64,000 nucleotides of DNA, from positions 43,300 to 107,299 of the forward strand of contig JANQFR010000087.1 in the NCBI GenBank assembly GCA_028277745.1, in the 5' to 3' direction. A program made the position numbers and the translations under genes. Below the pieces are notes generated by a model. The model was not told where the DNA came from, searched no databases, and saw only the letters and a program-made list of their open reading frames with translations. Every line of letters begins with the position of its first letter. Position 1 is the stretch's first letter. This document shows, in pieces, positions 1 through 8,807 of this stretch. The stretch is from Phycisphaeraceae bacterium. Lineage in GTDB: Bacteria; Planctomycetota; Phycisphaerae; Phycisphaerales; Phycisphaeraceae.

Positions 1-240
1 GGCCGGCTCGACGCGGACTTCTTCCAGGAAGGCGGGTTCTCCGCCGAGCGGTATGGCTCCTCGCTGGCGATGGTCGAGATCCTCCTCCGCCGCGGGCGCC
101 CAAAATTCGTCCAGTTCATCCGCGAGATCAAGGACGGCAAGCCGTGGCAGGAATCCCTGCGTGATAAGTACGACCTCTCCCCCGACGACCTGACCCGGCT
201 CTACGGGCAGACCATCGGTATGCCGAATCTCAAACGCTGA
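1..240 (+). CDS. C-terminal fragment of a putative peptidase MA-like / DUF1570-type protein
   Basis: The frame is open from the first base and ends in TGA at 238-240, giving 79 residues of a protein whose start lies outside the window. The visible part includes ERYGSSLAMVEILLRRG, followed by FVQFIREIKDGKPWQ and a segment reading KYDLSPDDLTRLYG. Tails of this form, with a Tyr-Gly-Ser helix and an 'I..GKPW..SL...Y' segment, are common in planctomycete gluzincin-like (HExxH) surface proteins. The metal-binding motif itself is not in the window, so the family call is an inference. No neighbour supports a specific role. Confidence 0.4.
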   Translation, partial: GRLDADFFQEGGFSAERYGSSLAMVEILLRRGRPKFVQFIREIKDGKPWQESLRDKYDLSPDDLTRLYGQTIGMPNLKR

Positions 241-245
241 GCAAG

Positions 246-335
246 AAGCCGGACCTGAGCGAAGCGAAGGTCCGGATCGGATCGGATCGGGCCGGCGAAA
301 ACCATCCGGACCTTCGCTTCGCTCAGGTCCGGCTT
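246..335. repeat. Dispersed nested palindrome, copy 1 (REP/BIME-like)
   Basis: Two perfectly complementary 32-base arms (246-277 and 304-335) flank a 26-base spacer. Each arm contains its own smaller hairpin, CCGGACCT against AGGTCCGG. Almost the same arm sequence recurs at 40900-40983 and 49163-49242. This copy lies between two plus-strand genes. The rest of 336-438 shows no convincing feature apart from the presumed promoter of the next gene. Confidence 0.85.
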
Positions 336-438
336 GACCCCACATGCGACGTCAACCATGCGGCCTTGCTCGCGTGTGTCGGAAACGCCGCGATGATCAC
401 CCGTGCGAGCGCCATCGAAATGACATAATTTACCTGCC

Positions 439-2847
439 ATGAATCAAGCAAACCGGACGCTGGTCCCCGTGGCGACGCCTGAGTCGGACCGCGGGATACG
501 GCGGCAATATGCGATCGACGACGCGGCCTGGCTGTGGCATCCCCACGTCGCGATCGACGAATGCGCCGGCCTGCGGTTTACGTTGGACGTGCGTGTGCCG
601 GCGGCGACTCAGGCCCGGCTGCACCTCTCCGCCGACCAGCGGTTTGAATGGTTCATCGGTGACGCGCGCATTGGCATCGGACCCGATCGCAGCGATGTGG
701 AGCACTGGAGCTTCCATTCCTACGACGTCGCCCTCGACGCCGGCGAGCACCGGATCGCCGCCCACGTGTGGTGGCTGGGGGAGATGGCGCCCGCCGCGCA
801 GCGCACGTGGCGCGGCGGCTTTGTCTTCGCGGCCGAGGACGAACCCTGGACAGCGCTGTTCAACACCGGCACGGCGCCCTGGCGGGTCCAACGCATCACC
901 AACTGGGCGTTGGCCCGCAAGGCGATGAGCACCTACCACGTCATCGGGCCGCAACAGACGGTTGACGGCCGCCGCCCGCGTTTCGACCCGCCCGTTGAGC
1001 CGGCGGTCGTGCGTCAGCCGGTGAAGTCCAATGATTTCGGCATCCTGACCCCGGGCTGGCGCACGTATCCCAGTCCTCTGCCGGACATGCTCGCTGTGCC
1101 GGGCGGTCTGGGGCGGGTCCGTGCCGCGAGCGGCTTCGAGGCGCCTTCGCCGACGGAGGAGGGGGCCGCGCCACGTCTCGTCGACGAGTCGGACATGACG
1201 CCCGACCGCCTCGCGCCGTGGCGGGAAATGCTGGAGAACAACGCCGCGCTCGAGGTCCCGGCCGGGCGATCGTGCTGGGCGATCTTCGAGTTGGCCGACT
1301 ATCAGTGCGGCTTCCCGGAAGCCGGGCTCGACGGCGCCGGCCAAGTCACCATCGAGTGGGCCGAGTCGCTTTTTGAGAGCACCCCGCGGGCTGGCCAGAG
1401 GCACAAGGGGCGGCGCGACGCCGTGGCGGGCAAAACATTCTTCGGCTTTGGCGATACCTTTATCGCCGGGGAACACCAACAGGATTTCACCGGGCACTGG
1501 TGGCGCAGCGGGCGGTTCCTGCGGGTCCGGGCGGAGGCGGCGGACCGGCCGCTGGTGCTCCGACGCCTGGGCGTGCTCGAAACGCGCTACCCGCTGCACA
1601 ACGCATCCGCCTGGTCCAGCGACGACGCCGACCTCGACGCCGTCGCGCCGCTCGCATGGCGCGGGCTGCAGATGTGCATGCACGAAACTTACATCGATTG
1701 CCCTTACTACGAGCAGATGATGTACGTCGGCGACACGCGCATCCAGATGCTGATCAACCACGTGGTCAGCACCGACGATCGCCTGGTCAAACGCGGGATC
1801 GAGCTGTTCGACTGGTCGCGGTCCCGCGGCGGGCTGGTGGCCGAGCGGTATCCCAGCACGCCGTATCAGCTGAGCCCAACGTTCGCGATGATCTGGACCG
1901 CGATGGTGCGGGACTATGCGTGGTGGCGCGACGACCCGGCATGGATCAGACAACGTCTGCCCGGCGTCCGCAGCCTGATCGATCACCTCCTGTTGCTTCT
2001 GGACCCCGACGGGTTCCTCGCCGACCTGCCGGGCTGGCCCTTTGTGGACTGGGTCGAAGACGCCGCCTGGGAAGCGGGGTATCCCCCTTCAGCGAAACGC
2101 GGGGGCGTGTCCGCTATCGTCAACCTGCACCTGGTGCTGGCGCTCCGCGCTGCCGAGCAACTCGAGCGGTGGCACGGCGAGGCGGCGCTCGCCGAACGCT
2201 TCGGGCGTCTGGCCGACGAGCACGCGGCCAGGATCGCCCGGCGGTTCTGGCGCGATGACCCCGGCCTGCTGGCGGATGACGACCAGGGTCATCTCAGCGA
2301 GCACGCCCAGTGCCTCGCGCTGCTGACCGACGCGCTGGATGAAACACAACGCGGGCGGTGTTTCGCGTCGTTAACGACGCACCCTCGCCTGGCGCGCACC
2401 ACCGTCTATTTCAGCCATTACCTTTTGGACACCTTCCACCGCTTCGGCCGGGGCGACCTGATCCTGCGCCGCCTGGAATTCTGGAAAAGCCTGGTCGAGA
2501 ACGGGTTGAAAACACCCGCGGAAATGCCCGAGCCGTCCCGCTCGGATTGCCACGCCTGGGGCTCGCACCCCCTCTTCCATTTCCACGCCAGCCTCGCCGG
2601 CGTCCGGCCGGGGGCGCCCGGCTTTGCCGCCATCGACATCCGCCCCACCCCCGGCCCGCTCCGCCGCCTAGCAAGCCGCGTGCCCCACCCCCGCGGCACG
2701 GTCGACGTCGAGATCGAAACCCTCGATCAAGACCGGACGCAGATCACCGTGAAGCTCCCCCCCGGCATTCCCGGGCGCCTGCAATGGAAAGAGGAACGCC
2801 GGCCGCTCGACGCCGGCGGGGCTCACACCCTCGTGGTCCGCTCCTGA
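439..2847 (+). CDS. GH78-like alpha-L-rhamnosidase family protein
   Basis: This 802-residue protein probably removes alpha-L-rhamnose from plant or algal polysaccharides or glycosides. Residues up to about 350 look like beta-sandwich domains. The segment HETYIDCPYYEQMMYVGDTRIQ near residue 415 matches the GH78 signature around 'DCP..EQ..Y.GD', at the start of the (alpha/alpha)6 catalytic domain. The C-terminal stretch HAWGSHPLFHFHASLAGVRP followed by an 'IRP' motif is the usual junction to the final GH78 beta domain. No clear signal peptide is visible, so it may be cytoplasmic or exported by an unseen route. The ATG at 439 lacks a strong ribosome binding site. The next gene is a WYL regulator on the same strand, but co-regulation is not shown. 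Confidence 0.8.
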   Translation: MNQANRTLVPVATPESDRGIRRQYAIDDAAWLWHPHVAIDECAGLRFTLDVRVPAATQARLHLSADQRFEWFIGDARIGIGPDRSDVEHWSFHSYDVALDAGEHRIAAHVWWLGEMAPAAQRTWRGGFVFAAEDEPWTALFNTGTAPWRVQRITNWALARKAMSTYHVIGPQQTVDGRRPRFDPPVEPAVVRQPVKSNDFGILTPGWRTYPSPLPDMLAVPGGLGRVRAASGFEAPSPTEEGAAPRLVDESDMTPDRLAPWREMLENNAALEVPAGRSCWAIFELADYQCGFPEAGLDGAGQVTIEWAESLFESTPRAGQRHKGRRDAVAGKTFFGFGDTFIAGEHQQDFTGHWWRSGRFLRVRAEAADRPLVLRRLGVLETRYPLHNASAWSSDDADLDAVAPLAWRGLQMCMHETYIDCPYYEQMMYVGDTRIQMLINHVVSTDDRLVKRGIELFDWSRSRGGLVAERYPSTPYQLSPTFAMIWTAMVRDYAWWRDDPAWIRQRLPGVRSLIDHLLLLLDPDGFLADLPGWPFVDWVEDAAWEAGYPPSAKRGGVSAIVNLHLVLALRAAEQLERWHGEAALAERFGRLADEHAARIARRFWRDDPGLLADDDQGHLSEHAQCLALLTDALDETQRGRCFASLTTHPRLARTTVYFSHYLLDTFHRFGRGDLILRRLEFWKSLVENGLKTPAEMPEPSRSDCHAWGSHPLFHFHASLAGVRPGAPGFAAIDIRPTPGPLRRLASRVPHPRGTVDVEIETLDQDRTQITVKLPPGIPGRLQWKEERRPLDAGGAHTLVVRS

Positions 2848-2917
2848 CAGCCCCTCCTGTCCGGAAATAGCGGAGCGTCTGGTTGCGGAGCGCCGGCGTT
2901 TTGTCAAAACTACGCCT

Positions 2918-3925
2918 ATGTCCGGGAACGGCTCTTTGCTGGCAAGGCTCTTACGGATCATTACGATGATCCAGGGGGATCGTCGATGGCGACCGGCGGC
3001 CATTGCAGAATACCTGGGCGTTGGTGAGCGAACGGTCTATCGCGACCTCAAACGCCTCAAAGAAGGGGGCGTGCCCGTCGCTTTTGACGAAAAAATCGGC
3101 GGCTACTACATCCGGCGCGGTTTCTTTCTGCCGCCGATCGATCTCACGGCGGAAGAAGCCTGTGCGTTGCTCCTGCTCGCGGAGCGCGTCGGCGGAGCGG
3201 ACCAACTGCCGCTGACCCGGCCGGCCGGCAGCGCCCTGGAAAAGCTTAAAGGCGGCTTGCCCGAATCCTTGCGCGATGCGGTGAATGAGATTCTCCCACG
3301 CGTGTCGTTTCACCTGGCCGCGAGCGAGTCCGAGGGGATCGAAGACGCTTGGTCGACGGTATCCCGCGCGATCGCCGAGCAGCGCTCGCTGCGCTGTCGG
3401 TATGAGCCGTCGGGGCGTCCGAACGGAGCGGAACCGGCCGGTTTCTTCCTGCTCGACCCCTACCACCTGTATTGGGGCCAGCGGGCGTGGTACGTAATCG
3501 GCAAGCATCACGGCCGAGGCGAAGCCCGCACGCTCAGGCTGGGACGCTTCACGCACGTCGAGATGACCGATGCGGGGTTTGATGCGCCCGAGGACTTCAC
3601 GCTTGACGGATACCTCGGCCAAGCCTGGCGGATGATCCCCGGCGACCGCGTCCGGCGGCGCGTCGTGCTCCGCTTCGACGCGACCGTGGCGGAAACCGTG
3701 GCCGACACCTTCTGGCACCGATCGCAAGAGGTGGAGGAACACGACGACGGCTCGATCACCGCGCGCTTCGAGATCGACGGCCTCGACGAGATCGGATGGT
3801 GGGCCCTCGGCTACGGCCCCCACTGCGAGGTGATCGAGCCCGCGGAGTTGCGCACGCAAGTCGCCGGGTTGGCTCAAGCCGCCGCCCGTCATTACGCGGA
3901 CGACGCGGGCGGCGCCGGCTCATGA
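2918..3925 (+). CDS. HTH and WYL domain transcriptional regulator (YafY-like)
   Basis: The 335-residue protein opens with a DeoR/HTH_11-type winged helix at residues 5-65. It includes AAIAEYLGVGERTVYRDLKR and the wing segment FDEKIGGYYIR. A WYL domain follows at about residues 145-235, with the family-like stretch LLDPYHLYWGQRAWYVIGKH, and then a WCX-like C-terminal domain. WYL proteins sense nucleic acid or nucleotide ligands and often regulate defence or DNA-damage genes. This one lies about 2 kb before the CRISPR-Cas operon, but the direct target is unknown. Its 3' end overlaps the convergent kinase-like gene by 34 bases. Confidence 0.88.
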   Translation: MSGNGSLLARLLRIITMIQGDRRWRPAAIAEYLGVGERTVYRDLKRLKEGGVPVAFDEKIGGYYIRRGFFLPPIDLTAEEACALLLLAERVGGADQLPLTRPAGSALEKLKGGLPESLRDAVNEILPRVSFHLAASESEGIEDAWSTVSRAIAEQRSLRCRYEPSGRPNGAEPAGFFLLDPYHLYWGQRAWYVIGKHHGRGEARTLRLGRFTHVEMTDAGFDAPEDFTLDGYLGQAWRMIPGDRVRRRVVLRFDATVAETVADTFWHRSQEVEEHDDGSITARFEIDGLDEIGWWALGYGPHCEVIEPAELRTQVAGLAQAAARHYADDAGGAGS

Positions 3926-4443
3926 CGCCCGCCCGACGCCGGGGCGAAGCCGATGTTGCCGGGGTGCAGGTCCTCCAGCCACACCCCGTACCGCCGCCCG
4001 AGCTCGCCGTAGATCGCCAGCACCGCCGGCCACTGCCCGGGCTCGAACAGCGACTCCCAGTGCGCCCACCGCTCCTCGATGACTTGCGGGTCATCCCGGA
4101 ACACCTCTTCCCACGACACGTCCAGCCGGGCCTTCCCGAAATCGAGCACGAACGGCGGCGACACGATCGACATCTCGATGACGCCGAGGACGTCGTCATA
4201 TCTCAAGAGCTGCGGCGCCGTATGCCCCTGAACGGACGTCACCTGATGCTGGCGTAGCCTTAGGTAGGCGTCGCGCTCCCGGCCATAGGCCTCAACGCGA
4301 TCGAAGACCTTGACCGCTGAGAGGCTGGGGGTTTCGACCACAAGCCCCTCCAGGCCCGAGCCGAGCCGTCTGCACACGGAAAGACGGCCTGCCGAAATGA
4401 GCCTTTCCAGCCGTTGCGCCGCGGGTATACTGAATCCTGTCAT
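3892..4443 (-). CDS. Protein kinase-fold-like hypothetical protein
   Basis: I place the start at 4443, giving 183 residues; a longer reading from 4515 adds an unconvincing N-terminus. RRLGSGLEG at 26-34 resembles a glycine-rich loop and AVKVFD at 43-48 resembles the VAIK lysine strand. LEDLHPGNIGF at 157-167 resembles the catalytic loop of aminoglycoside-phosphotransferase and ABC1-type kinases. The protein ends soon after this loop, and no metal-binding DFG follows it. It may therefore be a shortened kinase or a pseudokinase. It overlaps the WYL gene tail to tail, and its ATG overlaps the ATG of the divergent gene at 4442. Confidence 0.55.
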   Translation of the reverse strand: MTGFSIPAAQRLERLISAGRLSVCRRLGSGLEGLVVETPSLSAVKVFDRVEAYGRERDAYLRLRQHQVTSVQGHTAPQLLRYDDVLGVIEMSIVSPPFVLDFGKARLDVSWEEVFRDDPQVIEERWAHWESLFEPGQWPAVLAIYGELGRRYGVWLEDLHPGNIGFAPASGGRHEPAPPASSA

Positions 4444-4717
4444 GAAGAATCGCGCCCCAGAAGGCCCGCATTCCGCCGTCGTCCGGCTCTGGCTGGAATG
4501 CAGCGGCAAGACCATCCCGCTCGCCCAGGTCGCGCCGGACTGGGTGATCCCGCGCGAGCCGCGGTTGCTGCCCCCGGGCGAAGCGGTGGTCGTGGTCGAG
4601 ATCGACGGCCACCCCCGGCGGCGCCCAGTTTTTCTACCTCAAGGCATGTCGTCAACTCCCGATCAAGTCGTCCCAACGTCACCGCGACCCGCGGTTCTCA
4701 ATGAAGCCGTGCCGTGA
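4442..4717 (+). CDS. Small conserved-looking hypothetical protein
   Basis: The ORF encodes 91 residues starting at ATG 4442. The core VRLWLECSGKTIPLAQVAPD, followed by IPREPRLLPPGEAVVVVEIDG, reads like a compact beta-rich domain of the kind found in short hypothetical proteins. The tail after residue 63 is low in hydrophobic residues and less protein-like, so the 3' end may have drifted. Its ATG overlaps the divergent kinase-like start by two bases, so the two genes cannot both have ordinary separate leader regions. I do not recognise a function. Confidence 0.45.
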   Translation: MKNRAPEGPHSAVVRLWLECSGKTIPLAQVAPDWVIPREPRLLPPGEAVVVVEIDGHPRRRPVFLPQGMSSTPDQVVPTSPRPAVLNEAVP

Positions 4718-4951
4718 AGGCACGGAGAAGGCGCTTGCAGCCAGTGTAATCTTTTCACAAGCATCGCTTCCAGGAAAGCGCATATCCGCTAACGAAATCT
4801 GGTCCTAATTGATTCACCTGAGAAAACGGGGGCAATTGCCTCGAACAAAATGACCGGGATTTACGCCTCTGCCATGACGCTGTCAGTGGCCATCCGTGCT
4901 TTCGTTCATACTGCCTCTATCACACGGACGTGACCGGATGAAAGGCGGGCG

Positions 4952-5233
4952 ATGGAGCGCGCGGCGCATTGGCCCTGGGCGGGGGCGTGCGAGCCGCCGG
5001 ACGGCCTGTCCGGCGAGCGGCTCTGGCGGTGGTGTGTGCTGCGGACGCTGCGGGACGCACGGCTGGCGCGGGCCCGGGGCCGGTGGATGAGCCGGTCGGC
5101 GATGGAGCGGCGCTTCGCCCGCCGGTGGGCCCAGGCGATGAAGGGCGGGCCAGACACGGGGCGCCAACGAACCACCGAACAGGGCCGGGCGATCCTCCGG
5201 CGGGCATACGACACGGGGACATTCAAGACATGA
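4952..5233 (+). CDS. Small basic ORF coupled to cas3
   Basis: This 93-residue ORF lies at the head of the CRISPR operon. AAAGGCGGG directly before the ATG is a good ribosome binding site. Its TGA overlaps the cas3 ATG as ATGA, the same coupling seen between cas3 and csb3. The product is rich in Arg and Trp, with runs such as RLWRWCVLRTLRDARLARAR and MERRFARRWAQAM that look like amphipathic basic helices. I cannot assign it to a known Cas family. It could be a small accessory protein of the complex or a translational leader for cas3. The 234 bases upstream (4718-4951) probably hold the operon promoter, but no clear -35/-10 pair stands out. Confidence 0.5.
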   Translation: MERAAHWPWAGACEPPDGLSGERLWRWCVLRTLRDARLARARGRWMSRSAMERRFARRWAQAMKGGPDTGRQRTTEQGRAILRRAYDTGTFKT

Positions 5234-8043
5234 CGGACACACCTCCGGGCTTCGAAACGGCGTTCCACGCCCTGACGGGGTTTCAACCGTTCCCCTGGCA
5301 GCGACGGCTGTTCGACCGCCTCGTGGCCGGCGATTGGCCGGACGCCCTGGACATCCCGACCGGGCTGGGCAAGACCTCGGTGATGCCGATCTGGCTGCTG
5401 GCGCTGGCGTCGGGGAGCGCATCTCCCGGGGGCGTGCCGCGTCGGTTGGTGTATGTCGTAAACCGTCGGACGATCGTGGACCAGGCGACGGAGGCGGCCG
5501 CGCAACTGTACGATCGGCTTTCCGATCCGTCCTTGCGGACCTGCCGCGAGCGGTTGGCTCGTCTGGCGGGCCAACCCAATCCTTCCGAGGCCTCCGAGAA
5601 GGATTGTCTGGCGATCAGCACGCTTCGCGGGCGGCTCGCGGACAACCGGGCCTGGATGCGTGACGCCGCGCGGCCGGCGATCATCGTCGGCACCGTGGAC
5701 ATGATCGGCAGCCGACTGCTGTTCGGCGCCTACCGATCGAGCTGGAAGCAGCGGGCGATGCAGGCCGGGCTGATCGGCCGGGACGCCTTGATCGTTCATG
5801 ACGAATCGCATCTGACGCAACCGTTTCAGTGGCTCCTGGAATGGGTGCGGAAAATACAGGAACACGACGGGTTCAGCGGCCGCCGACTGCGGGTCCTGGC
5901 GATGTCGGCCACGTCGGTGGAGGAAGGCCGCAATGACCGGCCCACCAACGTTCCAACGCACGCCCCTGCCGTTTTCACACTGAACGATGCGGACCGGGCC
6001 GAGCCCATGGTCCGCCAGCGGCTCCACGCCGCCAAGCGATTGCGGCTGCACCCCACCGAGAGGCGGAGCCAGATCAAACGGCTGGCCGAGTTGGCCGCGG
6101 CGCACGAGGGCGGGGCCCGGCGGGTGATCATCTATGTCCGTTCGCCCGATGACGCCGACAAGGTGGTCAACGAGTTGACCGGCAAATCCCACGGCGTCGA
6201 CGCTGAGCGCGTCGCGCTGCTGACCGGCACGATCCGCGGCTTGGAGCGCGACCGGCTGGCTGAGGGAAAAGTGATCCGGGCGTTGGCCGGGCGGGATGAA
6301 CCGATTGATCAGACGCATTACCTGGTCTCGACCTCGGCCGGCGAGGTCGGCGCCGACTTCGATGCGGATCACCTGGTCTGCGACGCGGCCGCGCTCGACA
6401 GCCTCGTGCAGCGGCTCGGCCGGGTGAACCGGCGGGGCGAGGCGGAGCAGGCGGCGCGTATCGACGTGGTCCACGACGCTAAACCGCCGGTCAGACCCAG
6501 CCCCGTTGAGGCCGCCGCGATGAAGACCCTGGCCCTGCTCGAATCGGTGGCCGAAGACGACGACGGCGGTCGCGACGTCTCGCCCGCCGCGTTGCGTCAC
6601 TTCGTGGACGGGCTGTCGCCCGACGACCGCCACGCCGCCTCTTCGCCGACGCCCGCCTGGTCGGCGCCGCATGAAGCGGTGCTCGACGCCTGGTCATTGA
6701 CCAGCGTGCGCGACCCCTGGCCATTGGCACACGGCATCGCGCCCTATCTGCACGGCCTCGAGGACGATCAGCCGCCCGAGACGACCGTTGCCTGGCGGGA
6801 AGAATTGAATGAAACCCGGGTTCCAGCAGATCCATCGCGGGCCGACCTTGAAGCGCTGGAGCCGTTGTTCAAGCGTCTCTACGCCTCGCACCGGCTTCAG
6901 ACGCACGAAACATTGACGCAGCGGGGGCGCCCGCCCAAGAAGCTGGTTCAATTAATTGCTAGGGCCCGTGATGCCGTGCTTGAGAAGTTGACGGGAGACG
7001 AGCGGACCCAGCCGGTCGTGGTGATCCGACGAGGCGACAAATGGGCCGCGCACGCGGTCACCGCGTGGGCCGATGACCGGGCCATCGCGGACGCCGTCAC
7101 TGGGGCCACCGTGATCCTGCCGGTGGGTTTCGGCGGGTTGAGCGGCAAAGGGATGCTCAACCCGGATGCGAAAGACGCACCCCAAGCCGGGCTGGATGTC
7201 GCCGACGACCAGGAATATCAGAAGGAGGCGCCGCGGAGACGATTTCTGCTCGAACGTGACGAAGATGGGGGTTGGAGCGTGAGTGCATTGGGCCCCAAGC
7301 AGGAACTTGCGGCGGGGCTTGCCGACGAAAGCGCAGCCCGGGACCGAGGCATCGAATGGATCGAGCAAGACCAAAGACGGATGCGCGTCACCCAGCGGCT
7401 GGCATTGCGCACCGATGCCAGCGGCGACGCAGACCGTGTGCTGCTGGTGGCCGGGCCGCGTGAAGCTCCCAGCAAGCAAAAAAACGCGGTGCTCTTGGCC
7501 GATCACGTCAGCGATGTCGTCGAGCGGGTCGATCGGGCTGCCGGCGGGCTGGGTTTTCACGAAGCGTGGCAAGCCGTTTGTCGCGTGGCGGCCGAGCTGC
7601 ACGACGAGGGTAAAAAGCAGCCCGTCTGGCAAAACGCGGTGTCCAACCCCAACCCGGACGAACCCTGGGGCAAGTCCGGGCGCAAAGGCATGAATGGGAA
7701 AATCCTCAACGGCTACCGACACGACTTGCGTTCGATGATCGATGCGTTGAACGACCCTCGCTTCACATCCCTGGACGAGGCCGGCCGGGACCTGGTGTTG
7801 CACCTGATCGCCACGCACCACGGCTTCGGCCGGCCGCACTTCACGCCGGAAGCGATCGAGCACCGGGCCAACGGCCTCGGCCCGCTGGATGACCGGCTCA
7901 GCCCGGCCGCGATCGCGCAGCGGTTCGACCGCCTGCAACGCCGGTTCGGGCACTGGGGCCTGGCGTGGCTCGAAGCGGTCTTCATGTCCGCCGACATCGC
8001 CGCCAGCGCCGACACCGACGCCGACGAGCAGGAGGACGGATGA
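5230..8043 (+). CDS. cas3: Type I-G Cas3 helicase-nuclease with C-terminal HD domain
   Basis: Cas3 unwinds and degrades target DNA after the crRNA complex has bound it. The 937-residue protein has the superfamily 2 helicase first: Walker A IPTGLGKTSV at 42-51, DESH box at 191-194, SAT at 226-228 and the motif VI stretch QRLGRVNRRGE at 394-404. The HD nuclease follows at the C-terminus, with LHDEGKK (His791, Asp792) and ATHHGFGRPH (His863, His864). This helicase-then-HD order is typical of type I-G (formerly I-U), whereas most type I systems carry HD first. The chosen ATG at 5230 overlaps the stop of the small upstream ORF; a longer reading frame upstream lacks homologous features. Confidence 0.93.
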   Translation: MTDTPPGFETAFHALTGFQPFPWQRRLFDRLVAGDWPDALDIPTGLGKTSVMPIWLLALASGSASPGGVPRRLVYVVNRRTIVDQATEAAAQLYDRLSDPSLRTCRERLARLAGQPNPSEASEKDCLAISTLRGRLADNRAWMRDAARPAIIVGTVDMIGSRLLFGAYRSSWKQRAMQAGLIGRDALIVHDESHLTQPFQWLLEWVRKIQEHDGFSGRRLRVLAMSATSVEEGRNDRPTNVPTHAPAVFTLNDADRAEPMVRQRLHAAKRLRLHPTERRSQIKRLAELAAAHEGGARRVIIYVRSPDDADKVVNELTGKSHGVDAERVALLTGTIRGLERDRLAEGKVIRALAGRDEPIDQTHYLVSTSAGEVGADFDADHLVCDAAALDSLVQRLGRVNRRGEAEQAARIDVVHDAKPPVRPSPVEAAAMKTLALLESVAEDDDGGRDVSPAALRHFVDGLSPDDRHAASSPTPAWSAPHEAVLDAWSLTSVRDPWPLAHGIAPYLHGLEDDQPPETTVAWREELNETRVPADPSRADLEALEPLFKRLYASHRLQTHETLTQRGRPPKKLVQLIARARDAVLEKLTGDERTQPVVVIRRGDKWAAHAVTAWADDRAIADAVTGATVILPVGFGGLSGKGMLNPDAKDAPQAGLDVADDQEYQKEAPRRRFLLERDEDGGWSVSALGPKQELAAGLADESAARDRGIEWIEQDQRRMRVTQRLALRTDASGDADRVLLVAGPREAPSKQKNAVLLADHVSDVVERVDRAAGGLGFHEAWQAVCRVAAELHDEGKKQPVWQNAVSNPNPDEPWGKSGRKGMNGKILNGYRHDLRSMIDALNDPRFTSLDEAGRDLVLHLIATHHGFGRPHFTPEAIEHRANGLGPLDDRLSPAAIAQRFDRLQRRFGHWGLAWLEAVFMSADIAASADTDADEQEDG

Positions 8044-8807
8044 TGGAGCACCCAAGCCCCACGATCACGATCGACGTTGATGTCGCCAACCCCGGCCAGT
8101 TCCTCGCCTGCTGCGGGCTGCTCGAATTGGCGAGCCGGCTGGATGAAGAGGCGTTGGGGTGGTTCACGACAGGACGCTTCCATCTCCGCGGCGCGGCCGG
8201 TGAATTATTCAAGCATGTTCACGAGGTGGATGTGATCCCGATCCTTGATGATGACGGCAGCGACCCGCCGTCTCCTCCTGTGCGGTTTGATCATCCATTC
8301 GGGCTGGTCCTGGATTGGTGGGAGGATGAAACGGCGACACGATCGGGTTTCAAGACGTGGTCCGGCGGACAAACCGTCATCGGGTTCATCGACGGCATGC
8401 GTGAACTCATGCGCCAGCACGGGAACCAAAACACCGATCTGCTCACCCGGGTGTCTGCCGTGGACAAGCCAAAACCCTTTTACTTTGACAGCCGGCTGTC
8501 ACGGCTGACCGCGATCGACATGGGCTTTTCCACGGAGAAATTCACCGCCTCGTTTTCTCCGAGCGTTGAATTCCTGACGCTGGTCGGCCTGCAACGCTTC
8601 CGCCCGATCACGGTCAAAGACCGCGAGCGTTATTACGGCTATCACACCTGGGAACAGCCGCTGCCCGTGCGCATCGCCGCCGCCGTCGCTCATGGCTTGA
8701 GCCCCAACCTCTCCCTTCAATCGTTCACCTTCCCGTTGGTCGTGCGGACCGGCGGGAAATACAAAGCTTTCGGCCCCGCAATCCCCGACAGGAGCAACCA
8801 TGCCTGA
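8040..8807 (+). CDS. csb3: Type I-G CRISPR protein Csb3
   Basis: The 255-residue product has the N-terminal signature TIDVDVANPGQFLACCGLLELA, which matches the 'NPGQF.ACCGLLELA' start of Csb3. Csb3 is thought to take the place of the large Cas8-like subunit in one branch of type I-G, in loci that lack csx17. A conserved-looking middle region reads PFYFDSRLSRLTAIDMGFS. The start overlaps the cas3 stop (ATGATGG at 8040; either ATG at 8040 or 8043 is possible). It overlaps the next gene by 8 bases, so translation is probably coupled. Confidence 0.85.
   Translation: MMEHPSPTITIDVDVANPGQFLACCGLLELASRLDEEALGWFTTGRFHLRGAAGELFKHVHEVDVIPILDDDGSDPPSPPVRFDHPFGLVLDWWEDETATRSGFKTWSGGQTVIGFIDGMRELMRQHGNQNTDLLTRVSAVDKPKPFYFDSRLSRLTAIDMGFSTEKFTASFSPSVEFLTLVGLQRFRPITVKDRERYYGYHTWEQPLPVRIAAAVAHGLSPNLSLQSFTFPLVVRTGGKYKAFGPAIPDRSNHA

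Noticed and set aside
430..1986. 518-residue minus-strand ORF
   Set aside because: It is antisense to the rhamnosidase gene and its composition (Arg, His, Pro) is that of a GC-rich shadow frame.
4969..5229. N-terminal extension of cas3 to 4969
   Set aside because: The added residues have no helicase-related features, and the ATG at 5230 overlaps the upstream ORF stop in the same way as other junctions.
4906..6672. 588-residue minus-strand ORF over cas3
   Set aside because: Shadow of cas3; cas3 carries recognisable motifs throughout.
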